Assembly (NCBI RefSeq): GCF_050947335.1
Contig: NC_134983.1
Coordinates: forward strand, 1,302,001 to 1,366,000
Direction of reading: 5' to 3'
DNA length: 64,000 bases
Source: Megachile rotundata
Taxonomy: Eukaryota; Arthropoda; Insecta; Hymenoptera; Megachilidae
Part shown: one piece after another, positions 12,125 to 22,346 of the stretch
Position numbering within the stretch: position 1 is the stretch's first letter
Layout of the letters: every line of letters starts with the position of its first letter
Position numbers and translations under genes: made by a program
The notes under the pieces: generated by a model
The model's database searches: none
Seen by the model: only the letters and a program-made list of their open reading frames with translations
What the model was told of the DNA's origin: nothing

Positions 12125-12772
12125 CGGGCTCTACAGTGGTATTACCCCTTAAAACAAATTAATCGCATATAAACGTGTTTCCAACTCATGATTTATCCGT
12201 TCGCATTGTTTAATAATTATGGACTTTTGCTTTTTAAATTCTTTTGAACACATTTACGTTCCTACTAACGTAAGAACAACTTTTATATTATATTATATTG
12301 CAACCACGTTCACACTTTCTACATGGTGGTTTTTTACTGCATTAGAAGCATCTTAAAACATTACTTAATAACTTGTGCAAAAATAACTTAAAATATTTTA
12401 TTGCAATAGAGTTAAATTAATTAAGGTTCCTCTTAAAAGTCGTAGAAATGTAAATAAAACTTTTAAAAAGAAATGTAGAAATATTATGTAAGCATATAAA
12501 GATATAATGTGTAGGAAGAGATCCAGTTATGAATACTGATTATGAATAAGGTATTAAATTGCGATGTTCATTTCCTAATCGATTTGAAACGTTTCTCATT
12601 TATATAAATTATTCGTATGGATGTACATATCACCAAATGTACATATCATATTCTGCTGTCGAGTGAATACATTAAACAAGTGAAAGAACGACTTACAACA
12701 AATTTGCTCTAAATTGTTGCCCATAATATACTAATGAATGGTTTATGTGTAAGCGTCAATTTTTATTCTCAC
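12125..12772 (-). other. Tsp last intron, proximal part
   Basis: AT-rich intronic sequence next to the GTGAGA donor at 12772. I see no element or gene in it. Confidence 0.5.
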
Positions 12773-13282
12773 CTTTGCACATATATAGTAAATTGGACCA
12801 AGTGATCTTTTCTTGTGAAAAACAATAAACACCAAGTTTTCCACCCTTCAAAGTTGAATCGTAGACATTCCCAGAATCGGCCATTATTTGTTTGCCTTGG
12901 TAAAGTCGAAATCTAATTAGTCCAATTCTTGGTCTATGTAACAATTGCCACCTGTATGGAGTCCTCTCTTTCCAGCCAATTTTTTTCAGATCATGCCAAA
13001 GAATCTTCACCTCATTAGGAACATCCTCATTGTGCCAAAGGCTATTCCTCAAAACTTCTCCAGGACCAGTGATCGAATCAACAAGTTTTAAAAAAATTCC
13101 TGAATCTCCTACTGCTCTGAACGGAGTGGGCATCCAGTATGGTTGTTGTTCCTTCTTCCAAGACACAATGTAGAACTTATGATTATCTTGATATGAAAAG
13201 ACGAAACCAACTGAGTCATCGTCGCCATCGTCATCAACAAAAAATGTCCCTTCAAAGTCTACGCCACTGAAAACATCTGGAC
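12773..13282 (-). CDS. Tsp: Thrombospondin C-terminal domain exon
   Basis: Reading the minus strand from a TTAG acceptor to a GTGAGA donor gives 169 full codons plus split codons at both edges (phase 1 in and out). The peptide carries classic TSP C-terminal domain features: FSGVDFEGTFFVDDDGDDD near the start, GFVFSYQDNHKFYIVSWKK, the TGPGEVLRNSLWH block, YRWQLLHRPRIGLIR, and GGKLGVYCFSQEKITWSNL near the end. In vertebrate thrombospondins and COMP this lectin-like beta-sandwich packs against the calcium-binding wire and mediates cell-surface and matrix contacts. The protein is secreted and pentameric in insects. Length matches the family without gaps or stops, so the exon looks functional. The upstream exon supplies NSDPGIAIG, joining in phase. 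Confidence 0.93.
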
Positions 13283-13614
13283 CTAATGCAAAAGTGATGA
13301 AGATTAAAGCATTGAAGTAAACACCATTTCCTTCATACATTTATTTGTGTAACTAAAACTAACGGAGATGCTTTAGTAAAAGCCAGGTGGTTCGCTCTTG
13401 TACACCATGGGTGATTCGCCATATACAGTACTGATTCGTAACAAGCAACAGTTTTGTGATTCGTAACAAGCAAATTTCTATCCCCTCTTTTTTGTTTGAA
13501 GTCGGCCGCTGAGTGAGAGATCCGAGAAAGAGTGAGAGGTCCGCGAAACCGAAGAAGTCATAAATTTTCACGGTCGACCGAACAGTTTAGTGAAAAGAGG
13601 ACAGAACATATATA
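13283..13614 (-). other. Tsp intron start region
   Basis: Intronic sequence with two copies of GATTCGTAACAAGCAA (about 13433 and 13459), a motif that recurs at 17.0-17.3 kb. No gene seen. Confidence 0.45.
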
Positions 13615-13790
13615 CAGGGTGTCCCGCAATTAGTGGAGGTCCCGAAAAGGGGTGGTAGGTGGGGCGATTCTGAACAACTTTTTCCTTTGCCAAAATATTG
13701 GTTGAGGCTCCATTTTTGAGTTATTAGCAAAAAACACTGACCAATGAGAGCGCGCATAGACCGGGCGCGCGAAAGCGAAAGCAAAAGCTT
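13615..13790 (+). mobile_element. Terminal repeat of a mariner-like family, related subfamily
   Basis: CAGGGTGTCCCGCAATTAGT directly after TA, followed by GATTCTGAACAACTTTTTCC, TTGAGTTATTAGC and CACTGACCAATGAGAGCGC. The layout resembles the 37.6 and 40.8 kb family ends at roughly 75 percent by eye. It may pair with the end at 16798. Confidence 0.55.
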
Positions 13791-14228
13791 CGAGTGTGAC
13801 GGCTGATCGTCGTCGTGAACAAATGTATCGATACCGCGTCGGTATAATGTCGGTATAACGTCAGTATAACGTCGGTATAATAGAAAGCTGTTAGATGAAA
13901 GTTACATCGAATAATGAATAAAAAATCTGGATTATTCTTGAATTATCATTCATTCATGAATAAGAAATAACGAAATCAGTCCCTACTCACGTAATCAGAA
14001 TAAATCGAATTCATTCGATACGTTTATTCGTTATGGCAAAGAAATAATGAATAAAATATGAAAAATTATTTTCGTTCGATATTGTGATGATGAAAAAGAA
14101 CAAATTCTCAGTTTTAAAAAATTAAATAATTTTTCTATTCAACAAATAAAAATTTGAATTGAATAATTAATAAATTTAAATGTAACTCACCCATTGAACC
14201 GCAAATAATCACGATGAAAATGCATCTC

Positions 14229-14902
14229 TGTCACTGGGTCGATCCACCGATCCTTATTGTTCTCATAAATAATAGAAACTCTGAAAAAACTCTCAAGAAA
14301 CTTCACTGTCACCTATCACTGTCATCTCTCATTATTAGTTTTCATTATCACTTTTTTCTGTCATTTTTCACTAATTTTCACTAATTTTCACTGCGAGTTC
14401 AACACATAAATACGACGAATGAAAACACATAAACGAATATTCAGAAATAATTTAAACTACATTATCTTGACAGCAAGAAAACAGAATTTTTTATTAAAAA
14501 CAACGATACATTTTATTTTAACACGTATCTTTCGACAATAAACGATGACTGTCGATCGACGCCGCAGTCGTTCAACAGATCATCGTTGCATGGCAACCGT
14601 TCGCGACGTATGCCTCGCGATCGAGAACGAAACCGCGATCCGTGGCCCGTCTAACAATGTCTTCTAATAAAATACAATATAATATCGATTCCTCAATTCG
14701 GATACCTTATAATGAGAATATAGCGTATCGTTAAACATACATATCTATGAATAATCATTCACGCGTTTTCATTCGGTCCGTTTACCGGTCGTGCTTATGT
14801 TGTGCAATTATTAGAAAGAGACAGTGAAATAAATTGAGAGTTCATTGACCCTGCCAGGATATCAGCTGTTGATGCTCTGATCGGTGGATCTACCCGGTGA
14901 CA
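14229..14902. mobile_element. Putative MITE with 24-bp inverted ends
   Basis: The left end TGTCACTGGGTCGATCCACC and the inverted right end TGTCACCGGGTAGATCCACC agree over 24 bp with two mismatches. No coding sequence lies inside. No clear target duplication, so the boundaries are tentative. Confidence 0.5.
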
Positions 14903-15612
14903 CAAATATTTTTTATGGAAGCTAGTTTTTTCATGAATCAATGGGTAGGTTTTATTTAAGTTGTTTCCGCATTTTTAAAATTATACGTACGCAGCAATTA
15001 ATTTATTTCACTTCAATGAGGTACTGCATTAGATATTTGATATATGACCCTTTTTACCAGACATTAAACATTTTGGTATAGCACGTAGCAGCAGCCGTTT
15101 TACAAAACAACGTTCGGAGCCGTAAAACAGTCCAATTCTCGTACCGACTGCTTTGTATTTTCGTGTTATCTGGCCAGGTATTGACGAACGGTATGTGACC
15201 AGTGGACAGAAAACCGTGTGCAATACCAAAATGTTTAATGTCTGGTAAAAAGGGTCATCTAAGGTAATTAGCTTTCCGTTAGTTCGCCTTCGCACAATTT
15301 ATTGCACGGTCAAGCCTAAACGGGACAATGGGCAATCCAGGTGAATTCGAGTCTCGCAGCTATCGGCTGTCGTATAATTGATTGTTTCGAAAAACCCGTG
15401 GGGACGTTAAAAATGGCAATCAGACTCGGGGAAGTCGTTCAAACAATATGCACACTTTTGTTAAAATATCTAGCCATGGGGTAGGGAAAGGCTGAGTGTG
15501 TTTTGGAAAGAAAACTATGTTTGACCCGTGAGTATTTTCGTGAGAGCTGCCGGACAGTAACCATCGAAATGTCCCTACAAAGGACTAACGCAGAATTTTA
15601 TATTTTTTATAT

Positions 15613-15925
15613 TCACGTCGAGTGCAAAAGGAACGCGAGGTAGTCGAAGAGTTCCATGAAGATGGAACGCTAAGCATAGGAGACGTCGCTCGCCGTTTCG
15701 GGTAAGTAACGTTAATAGTATTAAAACGTTAATATTAAAGTATTCTTCTCCATTTATTAATACATTTCTGTATTTTATTTCAGTATGCATCGCTCCGCGG
15801 TACATCGAATTCTTCAAGAGAACGAGATGCACCCGTATAAGTTTATACGGCCGCATAATCTAAATTCTGAGGACTTTTCACAGCACCTGCAGTTTTCAAC
15901 ATGGATCTTGAGGAATTATTATTAA
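15613..15925 (+). pseudogene. Transposase DNA-binding fragment with an 82-bp intron
   Basis: The first coding stretch reads RRVQKEREVVEEFHEDGT then LSIGDVARRFG and stops at a GTAAGT donor at 15702. After 82 bp a TTATTTCAG acceptor at 15783 is followed by MHRSAVHRILQENEMHPYK, then FIRPHNLNSEDFSQHLQF and a stop. Joined across the intron the frame is continuous. The pattern, a winged helix-turn-helix followed by HPYK and a FSTWIL-like motif, is that of N-terminal domains of insect mariner/Tc1-type transposases. The catalytic domain is absent. The same arrangement appears at 38.2 kb and in both arms of the 40.8-44.1 kb element, so the intron predates amplification. Confidence 0.65.
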
Positions 15926-16059
15926 TCACAGGAGCAGTCCAGGACAATATTAAAATAATCGGCCCCTTTCGGACACGCTCGGAGGCATCGGGAGGGACAA
16001 TACCTTTTACCTGGGATTCTCCAGAAAGTGAAAGTGAAAACAAAAGTGTTTTGAAATAA
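15901..16059 (+). CDS. Conserved 52-codon frame in the mariner-like family
   Basis: The ATG overlaps the end of the transposase fragment in another frame. The peptide starts MDLEELLLITGAVQDNIKII and is acidic/Ser-Glu rich at its end. A frame of identical length occurs at 38493-38651 with a few substitutions (EE to GG, V to I) and again in both arms of the palindrome. I do not recognise the product. It may be a remnant of a transposase or simply conserved because the copies are young. Confidence 0.3.
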   Translation: MDLEELLLITGAVQDNIKIIGPFRTRSEASGGTIPFTWDSPESESENKSVLK

Positions 16060-16798
16060 AGACAGTGCAGTGACCTGTAAGTGCCACCAGCTGTGTTATA
16101 AGGTGCCAATGTCTGCGACAGGTCAACATCGGCAGGACGACCCAGTGGCAATTACCCCATCACTTTCACTCTCGAATTATTAACAAACAGGATTATTTTC
16201 AAAGAATGGGTGAGTCTTATTTTAATAAATTTTCTGTAAATTAGTAGAGACGTTAATACATTTGTTAGATCTCACATTGAAACTCTATTTTATCACAAAC
16301 AGAATAAGTATTTCCTATTAAAATACGTAAATTCGTTGGCCAATATTATTGTCGGAAATAAAACAAAAAAATTTCGATATTTAATGTCACATTCCTTGTC
16401 GATAACGAATTGCAGTATTCAATAAATTCCATTTGCATACTTTAGGTCAATTACACATAACTAATTCCGATTCTCCTTCATGAGGAATGAATAAATGAAC
16501 ATTACTTTTAATTATTCTGTTTGTTATTAAACTGAGTTTCGATGTAAAGACTTCTTATTAGACGTTAAGACAGTTCCGAGGAAAACTCAGTTGATCGCGC
16601 TCGCACTCCGGCGACCGGCTCGAAGCTTTCGCTCTCGCTTCTCAGCGCGCGTAATCCCGGCGCTCTGATTGGTCCGTGTTTTTCGTTAATAACTCGAAAA
16701 CGACGCTTCAAACCCGATTTTTGCAAAGGAAAATGTTGCTTAGAATCACGTCACCTACCTCCCATTTCAGGGACCTACACGAGTTGTGAGACACCCTA

Positions 16799-17338
16799 TA
16801 TACAATGAAATGGTCATAAAACTAGCTGTTCGTTCAACCATAATTTTTTCCGAATTGCTTTATTGTCGCAGTAATGGCGATGACTTACTATTTTTTGACA
16901 CCAATATTTCTTAAACTACTATGTAGGTATATGTTTATATTCACATAATTGTAAAAAAATAAGGCAAAGTGTGACAAATTAGGAATTGCAGCGTGTTCGA
17001 TTCATCTGATTCTACATCGATTCGTAATAAGCTACTGGTAATAAGCCACTCGCTTCGGTTTGGGCAGTTGCTTGTTACGAATCTGGTATATTATTCCATT
17101 CACGAAAATTTACTACTATTGAAAAGAAAAAGCATGCTATGTTCTGTCCTTGTCTAAAGAATAACATCGCTGCTCGACCGATTACTTTATAGTTTACCGC
17201 TACCGTCGTCGAGCTCGGGAACAAAGGCAAGCCGAAAATATACCTGATTCGTAACAAGCAACTCGCCAGACCCGAGCGAGTTGCTTATTACGAATCAATA
17301 CTGTATGTGTTTGTAATCACAATGATCTTTCTCATTAA
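16799..17338. other. Tsp intron with GTAACAAGCAA motifs
   Basis: No gene. The interval 17249-17299 is a near-palindrome: GATTCGTAACAAGCAACTCG on the left and CGAGTTGCTTATTACGAATC on the right. Confidence 0.5.
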
Positions 17339-18067
17339 GGGGGGCAATACCTTTAGACCGTTGAAAATAGGCTAATTTTTGTGAATTTTTTTGTATAGGA
17401 TATCTTTGTTTTGCATTTTTGAAATTTCACGTATAATTTATTACAACTATTGCCTACTACACAATATTTTTTGTTTTTAAATACATTTAAAAATGGCGGA
17501 ATTATAACAATCCTTTCTGGAAGTATTTGGGCGTGTCTCGTGAATCGGTGTGAGTTCTAGCTTTAGATATATTGGTCTGAAGCAAGTTTGCAGGCAATAT
17601 TTCGAAATCTAACATTCACAGTTAGTAGATGAACCTCAGAAATGTGCAAAATGTGTAAAATTAAAGAAATGGCGCGCTTTTAAAAAAAAACTTTGAATTT
17701 TACTAAAAATTTTTGCAATATTTTTCAATAAAAAAGGACTTTAATGTTCAATTTATTTCATAAATTTAGGTTCATATGTTAGATACTATTGTCATGGATA
17801 TGTGCACAAAATTTTAGCGCGATTGATAAACTAGTTTTTGAGTTATCAGCCACACTAATTGTAAAAATGTAGTTTTGAGAAAAACGCGTTTAAAGTTTCA
17901 GTCCTCTGTACTGAACGCGGGTATACCGCGGCGCTAATCGGCCATAAATTCAAAAGGGTTCGGTATTTCGGTTTAAAATTTGGAGACCATATTTTTAAGA
18001 TGTTGCACTAACATTTTATGGAAAAAAAAATTTTCAATTTTTTAAGATTCTAAAGGTATTGCCCCCC
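17339..18067. mobile_element. TTAA-flanked MITE
   Basis: Perfect 19-bp inverted ends (GGGGGGCAATACCTTTAGA) are flanked on both sides by TTAA (17335-17338 and 18068-18071). There is no coding capacity. TTAA target duplications are used by piggyBac and Kolobok superfamilies; G-rich tips favour Kolobok, but this is an inference. It lies in a Tsp intron. Confidence 0.85.
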
Positions 18068-18559
18068 TTAACTGCTTAAGTAATACTTAAAAATGCTGGA
18101 CTGTTGCCTCGAATGTTTTGGATTTCGACAATAATATTGTTTTGTTAATTAAGCTTTAAAAATATGATTTTTTATAAATATTATTGAAACCAAAAAATAA
18201 TGGAAAAAATAAAGTATGTACTATAGAACTCGTAATTCTCGGCTTCAAAGTTACTGTTTTATTACAATAACACCGGTCTGCGATTTAACCTGAGATTTCA
18301 ATAGCCAATTAGCTGTTTTGATGTGAGAAATTTAAATGTAAATGTCTATTGTATTTAAGAAATGTCGATTATAAATTTTTTAAATTACTACTTTTACAGC
18401 ATTGTTTTATAGTACAATGTTCAGAACAAGTTGCTAATATGCAAGTTGCAATTATAACAAATGTTAGCTTGATTAATGATTACTAGTATTCATTCCTATA
18501 TGAAAAGTTTTACTGTTTTTTCTTATGTATTTTAGTGTATTACAAATAATTAATGTTAC
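18068..18559 (-). other. Tsp intron, donor-proximal part
   Basis: AT-rich intron adjoining the GTAACA donor at 18559. Nothing else recognised. Confidence 0.5.
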
Positions 18560-18787
18560 CAATAGCAATTCCAGGATCACTGTTCACTAGCTGCTGGATT
18601 TCAGCACCTTCATTGAGTATCCTCCAATCAGGGTCTTGTTGAGCAGTACCAACAGGATCTAAAGCTATTGTTGTATATTTTCTAAAATCTGTTGTCCATA
18701 TTAAGCTGTTATTGGGACAGTTGTCGTTTATATTTTTGACTGTATCGTTATCATTATCCATCCAACAGGCATCACCAACATTTTTAT
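18560..18787 (-). CDS. Tsp: Thrombospondin exon: last type 3 repeat and start of C-terminal domain
   Basis: Minus-strand exon from a TTAG acceptor to a GTAACA donor; 75 full codons with split codons at each edge. It reads KNVGDACWMDNDNDTVKNIN then DNCPNNSLIW (end of the calcium-binding type 3 array), then DFRKYTTIALDPVGTAQQDP, DWRILNEGAEIQQLVNSD and PGIAIG, the conserved entry into the C-terminal domain. It is separated from the upstream exon by a compact 64-bp intron. No stop or frameshift. Joining to the next exon restores G-P-D-V-F-S-G-V-D-F-E-G. An antisense reading frame on the plus strand across this locus is a shadow of these acidic repeats. Confidence 0.92.
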
Positions 18788-18851
18788 CTAATAGATAGAA
18801 GAAATGCAATTACAGTTTATTGTATGTTTTGTTATGTTTCTATCCACTTAC

Positions 18852-19205
18852 AATGAGTATTTCGTTGGCTTGGATTGTATACGAAAGGACAATTATCTTG
18901 ATGATTTTCTATGCCATCGCCATCTATATCATCATCGCACGCATCTCCTTTGCCATCATGATCAACGTCATTTTGTCCCGGATTTGCTATATCAGGACAA
19001 TTATCCATATCATCTTGCCTGCCATCTCTGTCTGTATCGTTGTCGTTGTCACAGTCATCACCCACACCGTCACCATCTCGGTCTAATTGATTTGTGTTAC
19101 GAACATAAGGACAGTTATCACAGGCATCACCTATTCTATCTAAATCTGTATCTGCTTGATTCTGATTTTCCTTCCTAGGACAGTTGTCTGCATCATTGCT
19201 GATAC
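18852..19205 (-). CDS. Tsp: Thrombospondin exon: type 3 calcium-binding repeats
   Basis: From a TTTTACAG acceptor to a GTAAGT donor (118 codons counting split ones), the exon encodes consecutive DxDxDGxGDxCDNCP repeats: NDADNCPRKENQNQADTD, LDRIGDACDNCPYVRN, DRDGDGVGDDCDNDNDTD, MDNCPDIANPGQNDVDHD and IDGDGIENHQDNCPFVYN. Asp-rich loops coordinate calcium and cysteines form the disulfide wire between EGF modules and the C-terminal domain. This is diagnostic of thrombospondin/COMP. The exon starts mid-array; EGF-like and N-terminal exons must lie upstream on the minus strand (higher coordinates) and I could not find them in the window. The acceptor phase (GT completing a Gly codon) predicts an upstream exon ending one base into a codon. 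Confidence 0.93.
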
Positions 19206-19304
19206 CTGTAAAATTAATTAATTTGTAATGTAGTAACACTAGATTACTCGATCAATTAATAAAATTGACTTGCGTTGAGCATTAAGGCAAATGTCCCGCG
19301 GACG

Positions 19305-19735
19305 GGCATCTTGTTTGCATAGATCAGCGTCTGTCTCACTCATGCACCGTAGAAAATTCGACTTTATTCTGTACAGAGTATTTATTACTATCTAAAGCGA
19401 CCAGAGCGGCCTGTAGGGAAGTCCACTGATGGCCGCTGTACTCGTAAAAACTTCATTTTCGTAATATTCAAGCGTTAAAGTCGAATCTACGAAATCGCCT
19501 CGTCTTCTTCGCACATCGCATTGGTGTGAGAGAAACGACTCGATTTTCGTAGATTCGACTTTAACGCTTGAATATTACGAAAATGAAGTTTTTACGAGTA
19601 CAGCAGCCATCAGTGGACTTCTCTACACGCCGGTCTGGTCGCTTTAGATAGTAATAAATACTCTGTACAGAATAAAGTCGAATTTTCGGAGGTGCATGAA
19701 TGAGACAGACGCTAATTTATGCAAGCAAGATGGCC
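19305..19735. mobile_element. Foldback element
   Basis: Two arms of about 180 bp are inverted copies (landmarks GGCATCTTGTTTGCAT at the left tip and its near-complement at 19719-19734; GACTTTAACGCTTGAATATT near the centre). The loop is about 70 bp. No open frame. It lies upstream of the 19205 Tsp exon, presumably intronic. Confidence 0.75.
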
Positions 19736-22346
19736 GTAAGCCGTAAAATATAGTTCAACGATTATCCGATAGCAGTGCTCGTAGTATTTTTCACCTATTT
19801 TGACACTTTGGCCAAGTTACCTAGAGCGTCGATAAAAATACGAAACGGTCGATAACTGTACATAGTTTTCAGAATTGTGCTCGTCATATATTTCATTGCA
19901 TTATTCATTTGATAACGAATTAAAAATACCCAAATATTTTCAATCGTATCATGTTCTGTTTATATTTCGTATACTTTATCGCAATAAGCAGTATTATTAT
20001 AAGTGTGGGGTGCGAGATAAGAATTTTTGTGCGGTATAAATTAAAGCGATGTGCGAATGAAGAGTGTTTGGATCGATTACAATGTGAATGAAAAGTATTT
20101 GGATCGGGTAACAATTCGTCGTAATAGGAATGCGTGTGTGATTGAATTTAGGGGAGGAAGTGTATCGTGGAGTCAGAATGAAGTGAGGAGTCGAGCGCAA
20201 GAGTCGAGCGTGAGAAATTGAAAAGTAAAGTCGTGCGCGAATTGCATCTTGTTCTTTTTCTTATATTAAATACTTTTGTCCTCTAAACCGACATATTTTA
20301 GAACGACGCGTAATATATTTTTCATTCCTTAAAATAAAGATTTTCTGAATTGTATTTGAGAAACCTTGTACATAATAATTTTTGACATGCTTTGCTCAAA
20401 CGCATCCAACGGAATGTTTTATTCTTAACAATTTATCAGAATCGTCGGATCTCATTTACGATACAATAATATGGAATCGGAGAGAAAAAATTCCTATCGG
20501 TTGCCGGAAATCGAACCCGGAACCACAAGAATCGTAGTCACCGGTTCTACGCATTTACCCACACAATTTCTTGAAATTTTTGTAAGACGAGGTAGAAAAT
20601 GATTGTAACGCCAACTAAGTTCAATTTTAAAAATACTATATATTTTCTATAAGCCAATTCCGTGGGCGAAGTAGTGTCCTCGAGAGAAGGATGTCTTTCC
20701 AAGATCTCTAAACGAATGCCCTCTTCCCGTTCCGCGAGGTTTCCTAGTCGTCGCGAAACTTGAGGCCCCAGGGTTGTTTTATGGCCCGCATGTCACAGCG
20801 TCAGGCCTTTACCCCGTGGTGGTCATCGTAAGACGGCCATGTGCCCGTCGTCCTTGCTTTATTAGGGTGGATCACTGGGAATTTTCTAACATTTTATGTT
20901 CTAATAGTCATAATAACGGAATCACATTGCACCGAATTTAAATAACAGAAAATAATATAACACATTATCTCTTACCGACTGTTAATTCGTTTTCTTATTA
21001 TAAAATATATTTGAAATAATTATGAATAATTATCAAAATGTGACATTAATGCATTAGCTTCTGATGCAAATATCTTTTTGAATTATCGTTATACATTTCT
21101 ATATCCATAAGATAAAAAGAAATTGTATATAATAGTACATGCGGTGGTATTTAACATAATACTGGAATTATTGTGGATAATATCACGTAACTTAACCCAT
21201 ATTAAAAGTATTACAAAAAAGAAAATTAAAAGAATATAACATGAAAAAACTAAAACCGTTTCCAACAAGCGAGATTTGATCCGGCGCCCTAAAGATTACG
21301 AGGCACGAATCAATAATACTGTTGATATCTTTTTTTACGTTTCTGAATATAAGGAGATATGACGTAAAATTCATAAATATGGTTTTTCGTTTTTTATAAC
21401 TACAGTTTGCAATATAAAAATCTGAAAAAATTCTGTAATGTGCACTATGTGAATCTCAATGTTTTAGAATCTTTTTGGAATTTTTGTACGAGATTAAATA
21501 GGCAAAATAAGTCAACAACCGAAATTTTGTTTTTCCCTTTTTATTGCCCCCATGGTTGAAATAAGGGGTTCAAAACTTGGTGTAAGATGTCTTTTTTTTA
21601 TATGTTATCGACTCTCGTATTGGATATTTCATTTGACTCAAGTGCATTTTTGATTATCCTCTCCCTTTTTCCTCGAGTCGCGCTCGCTGGGATTAGGAAA
21701 CTTGGCTCGAGCCCGTATTTCTACAATTTGCTTGACGTCTAAAAATAGATTGATAGATATGGCAACAGCGTAACAATCCGGCAACGATGCCTTCGCGTCG
21801 TTTCTCTGCCAAAAGGTGGCGGGTAATAGGAATAGGAATAGGTGAGCAATAGAGTTTAGGTATATTTCTAGATCTAGTCGATAGATGACGCGACGCGAGT
21901 TGTCTAGTTTACAGATTTTCTATTTCTAGTATTCTCCGTTCATAGACATCGTCGCTTCGATCAATTCGGAGATAAACTGAAACGAGACAGTCCCCTTAAC
22001 TAAGGTACTAATTGTGAAATACTAATTTGTTTACTACGTAAGTCTAGAACAGAGTCGAACGAATAGGTTGAAAGTAGAGAGACTTGAAGCTTTCACGACC
22101 TGGCATCAAACAAGTATTACAGTTGAGGCTTTCAGGTGTAAGCTGTGTCCTAAAAGAAGCGAATTTCCAACGTTTCGCCAGCATTGATATACGCCCAAAG
22201 AACAAATTTTTATAATCTTATTCTAGCAATGCTACAGTTCGGGTTGAACTTCTGACTCCTCGGGTTGAGGCGCGTATGCGGCGAGGGTAAGATAGCCGAT
22301 TTATCTATGTTACCAGGTCGGTTTTACCTCCCGATCGTGTACGGTT
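19736..22346. other. Long non-coding interval
   Basis: No convincing exon, including no missing Tsp exon. Contains the tRNA-like segment at 20499-20562. Around 21700-22000 there are short CTAGATC- and CGATAGATGA-rich patches without clear structure. Confidence 0.4.
20499..20562 (-). repeat. tRNA-related sequence (tRNA pseudogene or SINE head)
   Basis: The minus strand has an A-box-like segment (GGGTAAATGCGTAGAACC) and a good T arm/B box, CCGGGTTCGATTTCCGG, with a five-base stem. A seven-base anticodon-like loop CTACGAT sits between them. The acceptor stem does not pair, so a functional tRNA is unlikely. Confidence 0.45.

Larger units (their letters stand above)
15041..16798 (+). mobile_element. 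Mariner-like family, half copy (copy A)
   Basis: It contains the loop and right arm of the palindromic element at 40788-44082 and ends TGTGAGACACCCTA followed by TA. It lies in the Tsp intron between exons 18560 and 13282. It includes a split transposase DNA-binding fragment and a conserved 52-codon frame. Confidence 0.8.

Noticed and set aside
18804..19178. Plus-strand frames rich in His/Leu/Ile opposite the Tsp exons
   Set aside because: Antisense shadow of the Asp/Cys-rich type 3 repeats; splice sites and protein family clearly favour the minus strand.
21260..21310. Second tRNA-like segment on the minus strand
   Set aside because: Only a loose B-box resemblance (GGATCAAATCTCGC); no A box or pairing stems.
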